From an uncultured Candidatus Pelagibacter sp. (GTDB lineage Bacteria > Pseudomonadota > Alphaproteobacteria > Pelagibacterales > Pelagibacteraceae), in the NCBI GenBank assembly GCA_905612335.1, contig CAJQRT010000028.1, positions 1 through 11,590 of the forward strand: 11,590 bases of DNA, read 5' to 3'. The translations under genes were made by a program, and so were the position numbers. Within the stretch, counting starts at the first letter, position 1. Every line of letters starts with the position of its first letter. Shown in pieces: positions 1-6,517 of this stretch. Under the pieces are notes generated by a model. That model worked only from the letters and a program-made list of their open reading frames with translations. It was not told the DNA's origin and did no database searches.

Positions 1-78
1 ATTTCTTGATTGTTTATGTTTAATACCCCATCTACCGTTTCCATCCATGATGATGGCAACATGTTTGACTGGTTTCAT
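1..78 (-). CDS. uppS: Undecaprenyl diphosphate synthase, N-terminal fragment (cut by window edge)
   Basis: Only the first 26 codons are present; the frame stays open to the left edge. The product condenses isopentenyl diphosphate units onto farnesyl diphosphate to make the C55 lipid carrier for peptidoglycan precursors, acting at the cytoplasmic membrane surface. The fragment reads MKPVKHVAIIMDGNGRWGIK. It contains the HVAIIMDGNGRW block of cis-prenyltransferases, in which the Asp of MDGNGRW (residue 12) is the conserved catalytic and Mg-binding residue. The ATG at 76-78 overlaps the frr stop codon in an ATGA arrangement (4 bp shared), which suggests translational coupling to frr. The order frr-uppS is standard in alphaproteobacteria. 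The short length is purely a window effect; nothing suggests a pseudogene. Confidence 0.9.
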   Translation of the reverse strand, partial: MKPVKHVAIIMDGNGRWGIKHKQSRN

Positions 79-626
79 ATGGTCATTATTTCTTTTTCTT
101 TGACATCGACTTTAGCCTCTATATTTTTAATGTGCTCGTCAGTAAATGTTTGTACTAATTTCTCATTTATTTTTTCATCATCTTCACTAATTGTTTTGTC
201 TTTAACTAAGCTTTTTAAATCATCATTAGCTTCTCTTCTAATATTTCTAATTGAAATTTTACACTTTTCACCCATAGATTTAATTAATTTTTTAATCTCC
301 ATTCTTCTCTCCTCATTTAAATCTGGGACAGGTAACCTAATTAATTGACCATCAATTTGAGGATTTAAACCTAATTCTGATTTTTTTATTGCAGTATCTA
401 CAAGTGGTACATTGTTAAGGTCCCAAACTTGGATGTTGATTGTTCTAGCATCAGGAGTTGTTATGCTTGAAACTTGATTTAATGGCATCGCTTGTCCATA
501 AACATCAACCTTAACAAGGTCTAACATTGAGGCATTTGCCCTACCAGTTCTTAGTGATGTTAATTCTTTTTGAAATACTTCAATGGTTTTATCCATCTTC
601 TGGCTGTATGTTTTGTCATTAAACAT
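75..626 (-). CDS. frr: Ribosome recycling factor (RRF)
   Basis: With EF-G, RRF splits the post-termination ribosome into subunits in the cytoplasm. The 183-residue product is close to the usual length of about 185. It carries the strongly conserved LRTGRA segment (residues 25-30) in the first long helix. Next comes the domain II beta region, with VYGQAMPLNQVSSI and DARTINIQVWD. The C-terminal helices contain IRRLP-like and RNIRREA elements (here QLIRLPVP and IRNIRREAND). The ATG at 624-626 directly abuts the tsf stop codon (627-629), and the TGA at 75-77 overlaps the uppS start, so the gene sits in a tight operon. In most alphaproteobacteria pyrH precedes frr; here it does not. The identification is secure. 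Confidence 0.97.
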   Translation of the reverse strand: MFNDKTYSQKMDKTIEVFQKELTSLRTGRANASMLDLVKVDVYGQAMPLNQVSSITTPDARTINIQVWDLNNVPLVDTAIKKSELGLNPQIDGQLIRLPVPDLNEERRMEIKKLIKSMGEKCKISIRNIRREANDDLKSLVKDKTISEDDEKINEKLVQTFTDEHIKNIEAKVDVKEKEIMTI

Positions 627-1478
627 TTATTCACCTATTTTAATTCTAAAAAAATTATTAATCTTTAAGTCAGGAATGTTAAGTTCTTTTACAATATCTT
701 GCACTTTCTTTTTAGGCTCCATAACCCAGGCTTGTGTTAACAAAGCATTTTCCTCTTTAAATTTATTCATTTTACCTAAACTAATTTTTTGTGCAATTTC
801 CTCAGGCTTACCAGAACCTTTTAACTCTTCTGTGACAAGATCTTGTTCTTTTTGAAGTAGATCTTTATCAATCAAATCAGAACTTAACGCCAAAGGGTTT
901 GATGCTGCAATATGCATTGAAAGCTGTTTACCAAAAACTTTAACATTATCACTGTCATCTGAAGTCTCAAGTGAAGCTATAACTGATAATTTAGATAAAT
1001 TATCTTTAACTATAGTATGCAAATAATTAAAATTTTTAGAACCTGATTGGTTAAATGTCTTAGCTTTACCAACTGTTATTTTTTCTCCCATTTTTGCAAT
1101 TAATGCTACTAGACTATCTTCAACCGTTTCACCATTTCCCATTTTTGATTTATTAAGCTTTTCTAAATCAGATGAATTTTGATTATTCAATTCGCTTAAT
1201 TCTTTTGCAAAGGATACAAAATCATTATTCTTAGCAACAAAATCTGTCTCACAGTTAATTTCGATGACTGATATTTTATTTTCATCACCTGAAGTTGCAA
1301 TAACACCTTCTTTAGCATCTCTTGACATTTTTTTTGAAGCTTTAGAAATTCCCTTAATTCTTAAGATTTCTACTGCTTTATCTAAATCGCCCCCAGATTC
1401 TTTAACTGCCAAGTTACAATCTTTAAATCCAGCACCAGTTGCTTCACGTAATTGTTTTACTTTTTCTAAATCACTCAT
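627..1478 (-). CDS. tsf: Translation elongation factor Ts
   Basis: EF-Ts is the guanine nucleotide exchange factor that regenerates EF-Tu-GTP. The 283-residue protein matches the length of the E. coli protein. The N-terminal UBA-like domain (about residues 1-45) contains TGAGFKDC, the family signature (commonly TGAGMMDC). The core domain has CETDFVAKN with TDFV at residues 78-81, the segment that contacts the EF-Tu G domain and disturbs Mg binding. The rest follows the usual N and C subdomains, ending with a [12 protein letters not shown] tail. The ATG at 1476-1478 lies 1 bp past the rpsB stop codon, the classic rpsB-tsf pairing, so it is probably controlled through the rpsB leader. The next gene is frr with no gap. 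Confidence 0.97.
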   Translation of the reverse strand: MSDLEKVKQLREATGAGFKDCNLAVKESGGDLDKAVEILRIKGISKASKKMSRDAKEGVIATSGDENKISVIEINCETDFVAKNNDFVSFAKELSELNNQNSSDLEKLNKSKMGNGETVEDSLVALIAKMGEKITVGKAKTFNQSGSKNFNYLHTIVKDNLSKLSVIASLETSDDSDNVKVFGKQLSMHIAASNPLALSSDLIDKDLLQKEQDLVTEELKGSGKPEEIAQKISLGKMNKFKEENALLTQAWVMEPKKKVQDIVKELNIPDLKINNFFRIKIGE

Positions 1479-1479
1479 A

Positions 1480-2301
1480 TTAATTTAACTTCTCTTTATC
1501 TTTTTTTGGAAATTTAGCATCTAACTTCTCTCTATCGATCTCTTGAATAGTTTTTGAAGAAGCTTCTTTTACTTTTGTCTCACCGACATCAGGTTTTTCT
1601 TCAGATTTAGATGGAGTTGCTTTTTTTGCATTTTCAATAGTTTCTTTTACTAAGTTACAATATAGATCAATCGCTCTTCTAGCATCATCGTTACCCGGAA
1701 TTGGATATTCAATACCATCAGGATTAGAATTACTGTCAAGTATAGCACAAATCGGAATGCCTAACTTGGATGCTTCAGCAATGGCTAAAGATTCATAATT
1801 TGTGTCAATAATAAAAACTAGATCTGGAACCTTTTTCATTTCTGCAATTCCACCTAGGGCTCTTTCTAATTTATCTTTTTTGACACTCATCTTTAATAGT
1901 TCTTTTTTTGTAAAACCCCTATTTTCTGCAACAAGATCAGCCTCATACTTTTTCATCTTTTTAATTGATCCTGAGATTGTTCCCCAGTTAGTTAACATAC
2001 CACCTAACCATCTGTAATTTACAAAAAATTGTCCAGTTTCTTTTGCAACTTCAGCAATAGCTTCCGAGGCTTGTTTTTTTGTAGATACAAAAAGAATTTT
2101 ACCGTTATTGGCTATCGTATTATAAACTTTTTCTAAAGCTACATTTGTTAACTCTAGTGTTTGAGTTAAATCAATAATGTGAATTGAATCTCTTTTTCCA
2201 AAAATGTATTTTTTCATCTTTGGATTCCATCTTAAGGTTTTATGACCTAAATGAACGCCTGCTTCTAATAGTTGTTGGATAGTTAGACTTGGTATTTTCA
2301 T
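1480..2301 (-). CDS. rpsB: 30S ribosomal protein S2
   Basis: S2 binds late to the small ribosomal subunit near the 16S rRNA 3' domain and helps hold S1. The 273-residue product begins with [19 protein letters not shown] (residues 11-29), a hallmark of the family. It contains [13 protein letters not shown] (94-106) and the conserved [18 protein letters not shown] region and [10 protein letters not shown] (202-211). The last 45-50 residues form a charged Lys/Glu/Ser-rich tail that looks disordered; such tails vary among alphaproteobacterial S2 proteins. The ATG at 2299-2301 is preceded by GGGA (2308-2311) at a 6-nt spacing, a better Shine-Dalgarno sequence than most genes here have. It is the first gene of the rpsB-tsf-frr-uppS set and follows the only sizeable gap in the window. 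Confidence 0.98.
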   Translation of the reverse strand: MKIPSLTIQQLLEAGVHLGHKTLRWNPKMKKYIFGKRDSIHIIDLTQTLELTNVALEKVYNTIANNGKILFVSTKKQASEAIAEVAKETGQFFVNYRWLGGMLTNWGTISGSIKKMKKYEADLVAENRGFTKKELLKMSVKKDKLERALGGIAEMKKVPDLVFIIDTNYESLAIAEASKLGIPICAILDSNSNPDGIEYPIPGNDDARRAIDLYCNLVKETIENAKKATPSKSEEKPDVGETKVKEASSKTIQEIDREKLDAKFPKKDKEKLN

Positions 2302-2376
2302 ATTTATTCCCGGTTAAGCCACCACAGTAATTTCCATTTAAGGACCGGAGGTATAAAACCACAAACTGTGTGCGTG
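2302..2376 (-). promoter_or_regulatory. Structured rpsB mRNA leader, probable S2 autoregulatory element
   Basis: Read as RNA on the minus strand, this region can form a long-range stem: CACAGT (2370-2365) pairs with ACTGTG (2328-2323). Two further pairs beyond a bulged G2322 (A2371-U2321, C2372-G2320) could extend it. The loop contains CCGGT (2348-2344), complementary to ACCGG (2314-2310) just past the stem, giving an H-type pseudoknot. That second helix includes two bases of the rpsB Shine-Dalgarno GGGA (2311-2308), so folding would hide the ribosome binding site. A competing local hairpin, CACA-GUU-UGUG (2370-2360), would break the long stem. Ribosomal protein S2 operons are commonly feedback-regulated through such leaders, and a candidate structured RNA before rpsB is known from 'Ca. 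P. ubique'. The pairings are seen in the sequence; the ligand is inferred. Confidence 0.72.
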
Positions 2377-2390
2377 TTAATTTAAATTAA
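2377..2390. repeat. 14-bp perfect AT-only palindrome in the dnaE-rpsB gap
   Basis: TTAATTTAAATTAA is its own reverse complement and lies immediately upstream of the structured part of the rpsB leader. It is flanked by non-matching bases, so the symmetry stops at 14 bp. It has no loop, no GC pairs and no U-tract after it, so it is not a rho-independent terminator. It could be an operator or part of an AT-rich promoter element, or it could be chance in such AT-rich DNA. Confidence 0.3.
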
Positions 2391-2394
2391 GAGT

Positions 2395-2423
2395 TATTTA
2401 CAAATTATTTGAAAAATAAACAA
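2395..2423 (-). promoter_or_regulatory. Possible sigma70-type promoter for rpsB
   Basis: On the minus strand, TTGTTT (2423-2418) is followed after 17 nt by TAAATA (2400-2395). The spacing is ideal and the -35 half is fair, but the -10 half is weak. Transcription would start near 2388, giving a leader of roughly 85-90 nt that contains the whole pairing region. The -35 box lies just past the dnaE stop codon. AT-rich DNA yields many such matches, so this is tentative. No terminator is visible after dnaE, so read-through from dnaE is also possible. Confidence 0.3.
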
Positions 2424-2430
2424 GTCTTTT

Positions 2431-5400
2431 TTAGTGAATAATAGTTGAAATATCATTATTACGCAGTGTATTTATAGCTTTTCTATCAATAAGCCGTTTA
2501 TTTCCAAGTTTAAAGCTAATCTCATTGTTTTTGTCGTTGATATTTATTTTTACCTCTGTTGTGCCCTCTTCATCCACTAAATCAGATATTTTATCGAGAT
2601 CTTTAATTGATTTAATATTAAATACAATTTCATTAACAGGTTTATTAAAAAGATCTTTAAGAGAAGCAATTTTTTGAACGTTTATTCTTTTAGATTTATT
2701 TTCATCTTTAGAAATTGTCTTAATCAAGGTTATAATTAATGAACTACCCTCAATAAGAACATCTCTATTGAGTTCTAATATGTCAGAAAAAATAAAAAGT
2801 TCAAAAACACTAGTTAAGTCTGTAAACTTAATAACACCATATGAGTTTCCTCTGGCAGTTTTTCTTTCTGTGATTTTTAAAAGTGTGGCTGCAATATTTG
2901 CATCTTTAATATTATCATCTAGATTAAATTTTGCATAATCAACTATTTTATAATCATCAAAAATTTCTTTAAATTGATTTAAGGGATGATCAGATATAAA
3001 AAAACCTATAGCTTCAAATTCTCTTGATAATCGATCTTCAAATTTCCAATCGTCAATATTTAGAACTATTTCATTGTCTTGCTCTTCATCAGAACCAAAA
3101 AGATCAATTTGGTTTGCTGCCTTATTCTCAAAAATATTTTTTGTTTTTAAAATAAAATTTGGAATTGAATTAAATAATGCTTGTCTATTGTTATCTATAT
3201 TGTCAAAGGCACCTGCTTTAACTAGACCCTCTAACTGCAGTTTATTGATATCTTTAGGGCTAACTCTATTTAGAAAATCATTGATTGATTTAAAATTGCC
3301 ATTTTCATTTCTTTCCTTCACTACATTAAAAATTGCCTCAAGTCCCACACTTTTAATTCCACCCAAAGCATAATAAAAATTTTCTTCGTCAAATTGAAAA
3401 TCTGCAAAACATCTATTTATATCCGGTCTTACAACTTTGATATTAATTCTTTTAAGTTCTTCATGAAATTCTCCAAGTTTATTTTGATTTGACAAATCCA
3501 TTGTCATTGACGCCGCAAAAAACTCTTTAGGATAATATGTTTTTAAAAATGCTGTTTGATAAGAAATGATTGCATAAGCTGCCGCGTGACTTTTGTTAAA
3601 ACCATACTCAGCAAATGGTTCGATTTTTAAAAATATACTTGCAGCAACATCCTTACTAATTCCATTTTTAAGAGCTCCAGCAATAAAGCCCTGTTTTTGT
3701 CTTTCTAATTCTGCTCTTTTCTTTTTACCCATCGCTCTTCTTAAAATGTCTGCTTCTCCCGCGCTAAACCCAGATAGCTTTTGAGCTATTTGCATTACCT
3801 GTTCTTGATAAATAATTACCCCGTAGGTAGGTTTAAGAATATCCTCAAGTAATGGATGTAAATAGTCTGGTGTTTGCCTTCCATGTTTACAGTCGTTATA
3901 AACTGGTATGTTGCTCATAGGTCCTGGACGATAAAGAGCAACTAAAGCAATAATATCCTCAATATGATTGGGTTTCATTTGTAATAATGCTTCACGCATA
4001 CCAGCACTCTCCACCTGGAATAGTCCTACTGTATGACCAGATGATAATAGTTGAAAAACTTTCTTATCTTCAAAATTAATCTCTTCAATTTTAAAATCTT
4101 TAATTTTTTTATTAATTAGTTTTTGAGTTCTATTAATTACAGTTAAAGTTTTTAGACCTAAAAAATCAAACTTAATTAAACCTGCATTTTCTGCTGAATA
4201 CATGTCAAATTGAGTGGATGGTAATAGCAAATCTGCAGCTGCATCTTTATATAAAGGAACAACTTCTGTTAATTTTCTATCTGCTATTACAACGCCAGCA
4301 GCATGAGTTGCAACATTTCTATTCAAACCTTCTAATTTTAAAGAAAGATCAGTTAATTTTTTTACACGAGAATCTTCATTAACTAATTTTTGTAGTCGTG
4401 GTTCACTATTAATACATTCAATTAAGCTTTGTGGTCTTGATGGATCAAATGGTATCATTTTTGAAATACTATCAACAAAACCATATGGTAAACCTAATAC
4501 TCTACCAACATCTCTGATAACCATTCTTGCTTTTAATTTTCCAAAGGTAATAATATGAGCAACGCTATCTTTATATTTTGTTGTTAAATATTTGAAAACA
4601 AGATCTCTTTTTTCCTCACAAAAATCTATATCAAAGTCAGGCATCGATACACGGTCAGGGTTTAAAAACCTTTCAAATATTAGATTAAATTTTATTGGAT
4701 CAACATCTGTAATGGATAGGCACCACGCAACAAGAGAACCAGCTCCTGAGCCTCTGCCAGGTCCTACTGGAATATCATTTTTCTTAGCCCATTTAATATA
4801 ATCAGAAACAATCAAAAAATAACTTGGATATTTCATTTCAATGATGATCTTTAGTTCGTGATCTAATCTGTCTTTATATTTTAGAAATTGATCATTATTG
4901 CTTAAATCCTTTGCCTCAATCTTAAAGACTTTTAAAAATTTTTCTTTTAATCCACTAATTGAATCTCTTTTAAGTACTTCATCTGCACTACCATCTTTTT
5001 CAGAACTAATATTTGGTAATACTGGTTTAGAAAATTGTGGTCTGAAATTACATTTAAATGGTAAGTTAAAATTATTCACTAAAGCTTCAGGAAGATCTGA
5101 AAATAATTCTGACATTTCTTCATTAGATTTAAAGTAATGTTGATTACTGTACTTAATTCTATTCTTTTCATTAACGTAAGTTTTAGCACCAATACAGGTT
5201 AAAGCATCATGAGCTTCATGCATATCTGGTGTTAAGTAGTAAACTTCATTTGTTGCAATAATTGGTATTTTTATTTTCAAAGATTGCTCTAAATTAAATT
5301 TTTCAAAAGCAATTTCATTTTGATCACCATGTCTTTGAATCTCTAAATAAAATCTATCATTAAAGTTTAATGCTAAGCTACTATATACTTTAGCTATTTC

Positions 5401-5847
5401 TTCTAAACGACCCTTCTCAAATAATTTACCAAACAAACCATGAGTTGTTCCAGAAAACAACGACACCCCTTCCATATCATTCAAAAGTTCCTTAATATCT
5501 AAATGAGGATCAGATAAAGCATCATTTTCAAGATAAGATCTTGAAGAAAGCTCTATAATTCTTTTATATCCTTTTTCATTAAGAGCTATCAAGGGCAGTA
5601 GTCCTGTCGTATCTTCAAATCTAAAATGAATTTGAGTACCAATTATGGGTTGCGTTCCAACTTTAGAAATATTTTCAGCAAATTCTAGTGCACCACATAG
5701 ATTGGATGTATCAGAAAGACCTAAACAAGGTATTTTATTTTCTTTGCAAAAATCTTTTAAATTATCAATCTTAATTGCACCTTCACAAATTGAATATTGT
5801 GTATGGATTTTGAGATGATTAAAGTTTTGATTATTTGATTCTGGCAT
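2431..5847 (-). CDS. dnaE: DNA polymerase III alpha subunit (replicative polymerase, DnaE1 type)
   Basis: This is the catalytic subunit of the replicative polymerase holoenzyme. With the ATG at 5845-5847 it is 1138 residues, normal for DnaE1. Order: N-terminal PHP domain (HLKIHTQYS near residue 11); PGRGSGAGSL (363-372); catalytic PDFDIDF (403-409); third acidic site in FDFLGLKTL (560-568); a helix-hairpin-helix region (about 870-885); a clamp-binding motif QIDLF (913-917); and an OB-fold (about 983-1060). PHP metal ligands look degenerate: HLK replaces HLH, and NEVY replaces NDVH (about 200-203), so proofreading probably needs a separate DnaQ. The frame opens further upstream with TTG (5871) and ATG (5868). 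I chose 5847 because homologues have only about 10 residues before HL.IH; the upstream starts would add 7-8 residues. The gene start overlaps the lolD 3' end. Confidence 0.95.
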   Translation of the reverse strand: MPESNNQNFNHLKIHTQYSICEGAIKIDNLKDFCKENKIPCLGLSDTSNLCGALEFAENISKVGTQPIIGTQIHFRFEDTTGLLPLIALNEKGYKRIIELSSRSYLENDALSDPHLDIKELLNDMEGVSLFSGTTHGLFGKLFEKGRLEEIAKVYSSLALNFNDRFYLEIQRHGDQNEIAFEKFNLEQSLKIKIPIIATNEVYYLTPDMHEAHDALTCIGAKTYVNEKNRIKYSNQHYFKSNEEMSELFSDLPEALVNNFNLPFKCNFRPQFSKPVLPNISSEKDGSADEVLKRDSISGLKEKFLKVFKIEAKDLSNNDQFLKYKDRLDHELKIIIEMKYPSYFLIVSDYIKWAKKNDIPVGPGRGSGAGSLVAWCLSITDVDPIKFNLIFERFLNPDRVSMPDFDIDFCEEKRDLVFKYLTTKYKDSVAHIITFGKLKARMVIRDVGRVLGLPYGFVDSISKMIPFDPSRPQSLIECINSEPRLQKLVNEDSRVKKLTDLSLKLEGLNRNVATHAAGVVIADRKLTEVVPLYKDAAADLLLPSTQFDMYSAENAGLIKFDFLGLKTLTVINRTQKLINKKIKDFKIEEINFEDKKVFQLLSSGHTVGLFQVESAGMREALLQMKPNHIEDIIALVALYRPGPMSNIPVYNDCKHGRQTPDYLHPLLEDILKPTYGVIIYQEQVMQIAQKLSGFSAGEADILRRAMGKKKRAELERQKQGFIAGALKNGISKDVAASIFLKIEPFAEYGFNKSHAAAYAIISYQTAFLKTYYPKEFFAASMTMDLSNQNKLGEFHEELKRINIKVVRPDINRCFADFQFDEENFYYALGGIKSVGLEAIFNVVKERNENGNFKSINDFLNRVSPKDINKLQLEGLVKAGAFDNIDNNRQALFNSIPNFILKTKNIFENKAANQIDLFGSDEEQDNEIVLNIDDWKFEDRLSREFEAIGFFISDHPLNQFKEIFDDYKIVDYAKFNLDDNIKDANIAATLLKITERKTARGNSYGVIKFTDLTSVFELFIFSDILELNRDVLIEGSSLIITLIKTISKDENKSKRINVQKIASLKDLFNKPVNEIVFNIKSIKDLDKISDLVDEEGTTEVKININDKNNEISFKLGNKRLIDRKAINTLRNNDISTIIH

Positions 5848-6517
5848 TGATAGTTTTGATATTACCATCAATCATTTCTAATTTGCAATCAGCCATATTA
5901 GCAAAAAATCTATTATGGGTTGCATAGATTATTAATCTAGTCTTGTTTTTTAAATTATATAAAACATTGAAAACTTCTTTAGCTGTCGTATGATCGAGGC
6001 TACCTGTTGGCTCATCAGCCAATATTATTTCAGGTTCATTTATAAGTGCTCGAGCCATTGCAATTCTTTGCATCTCGCCACCTGATAATTCTGATGGGTA
6101 ATGATACTCTCGAGATGAAAGACCCATTTCTTTGATCATTTTCTTTGCTTTTTGAATTGAATCTTTTTTATTATTATTAAGAGCAAGACCTGCAAGATAA
6201 ACATTTTCTAATGATGTGAAATCAGGAAGTAAATTATTTTGTTGATAGATAATCCCAATTTTTTTAGACCTAATTTTGTCATTATTAGTATTATCATTAA
6301 AATTTATTGTATTATTTCCAATTATCAATGAGCCAGTTGTTGGCTTATCGATCATCGAGAGTATATTTAATAGTGTAGATTTTCCTGATCCTGATGGACC
6401 CATAAGAGAGTAAATTTTACCTCTGGTAAATGAATAATCAATTTTTTTTAAAACAGTTACTTTTTTATTTTTAGAAAAAGATTTAGAAATATTTTTTATA
6501 GATATTAAATTATTCAT
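5831..6517 (-). CDS. lolD: Lipoprotein-releasing ABC transporter ATP-binding protein
   Basis: LolD powers extraction of outer-membrane lipoproteins from the inner membrane for hand-over to the periplasmic carrier LolA. The 228-residue protein has every ABC ATPase element: Walker A GPSGSGKST (40-48), a Q-loop in IIYQQNNLLPDF (about 89-100), the signature LSGGEMQR (144-151), Walker B IILADEP (164-170), a D-loop SLD, and the switch His in ATHNR (H201). MacB-type exporters share this family, but pairing with the permease gene immediately upstream and the position before dnaE favour LolD. The ATG at 6515-6517 lies inside the permease gene (8-bp overlap). The 3' end runs 17 bp into dnaE, or up to 41 bp if dnaE starts at its earliest in-frame start codon. 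Confidence 0.93.
   Translation of the reverse strand: MNNLISIKNISKSFSKNKKVTVLKKIDYSFTRGKIYSLMGPSGSGKSTLLNILSMIDKPTTGSLIIGNNTINFNDNTNNDKIRSKKIGIIYQQNNLLPDFTSLENVYLAGLALNNNKKDSIQKAKKMIKEMGLSSREYHYPSELSGGEMQRIAMARALINEPEIILADEPTGSLDHTTAKEVFNVLYNLKNKTRLIIYATHNRFFANMADCKLEMIDGNIKTINARIK

Noticed and set aside
10..348. Plus-strand reading frame opposite frr and uppS
   Set aside because: It lies antisense to two well-supported genes and its low-complexity Ser/Leu/Phe-rich product matches no family I know; it is a frame shadow. The same holds for the other plus-strand frames across the window.
1353..1365. Inverted repeat CTTAA-TTC-TTAAG inside tsf
   Set aside because: It is short, AT-rich and within conserved coding sequence; it fits chance.
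2314..2337. Upstream mini-ORF ATG-GAA-ATT-ACT-GTG-GTG-GCT-TAA (7 codons) in the rpsB leader
   Set aside because: It has no Shine-Dalgarno sequence, and its bases are the same ones used by the proposed stem and pseudoknot, so RNA structure explains their retention better than translation does.
2377..2430. Rho-independent terminator after dnaE
   Set aside because: The only dyad is AT-only, has no loop and lacks a following U-tract on the minus strand. Read-through or rho-dependent ending is more likely.
2302..2430. A tRNA or other small RNA gene in the dnaE-rpsB gap
   Set aside because: No cloverleaf or T-arm consensus is visible; the GC-rich part is explained as the rpsB leader.
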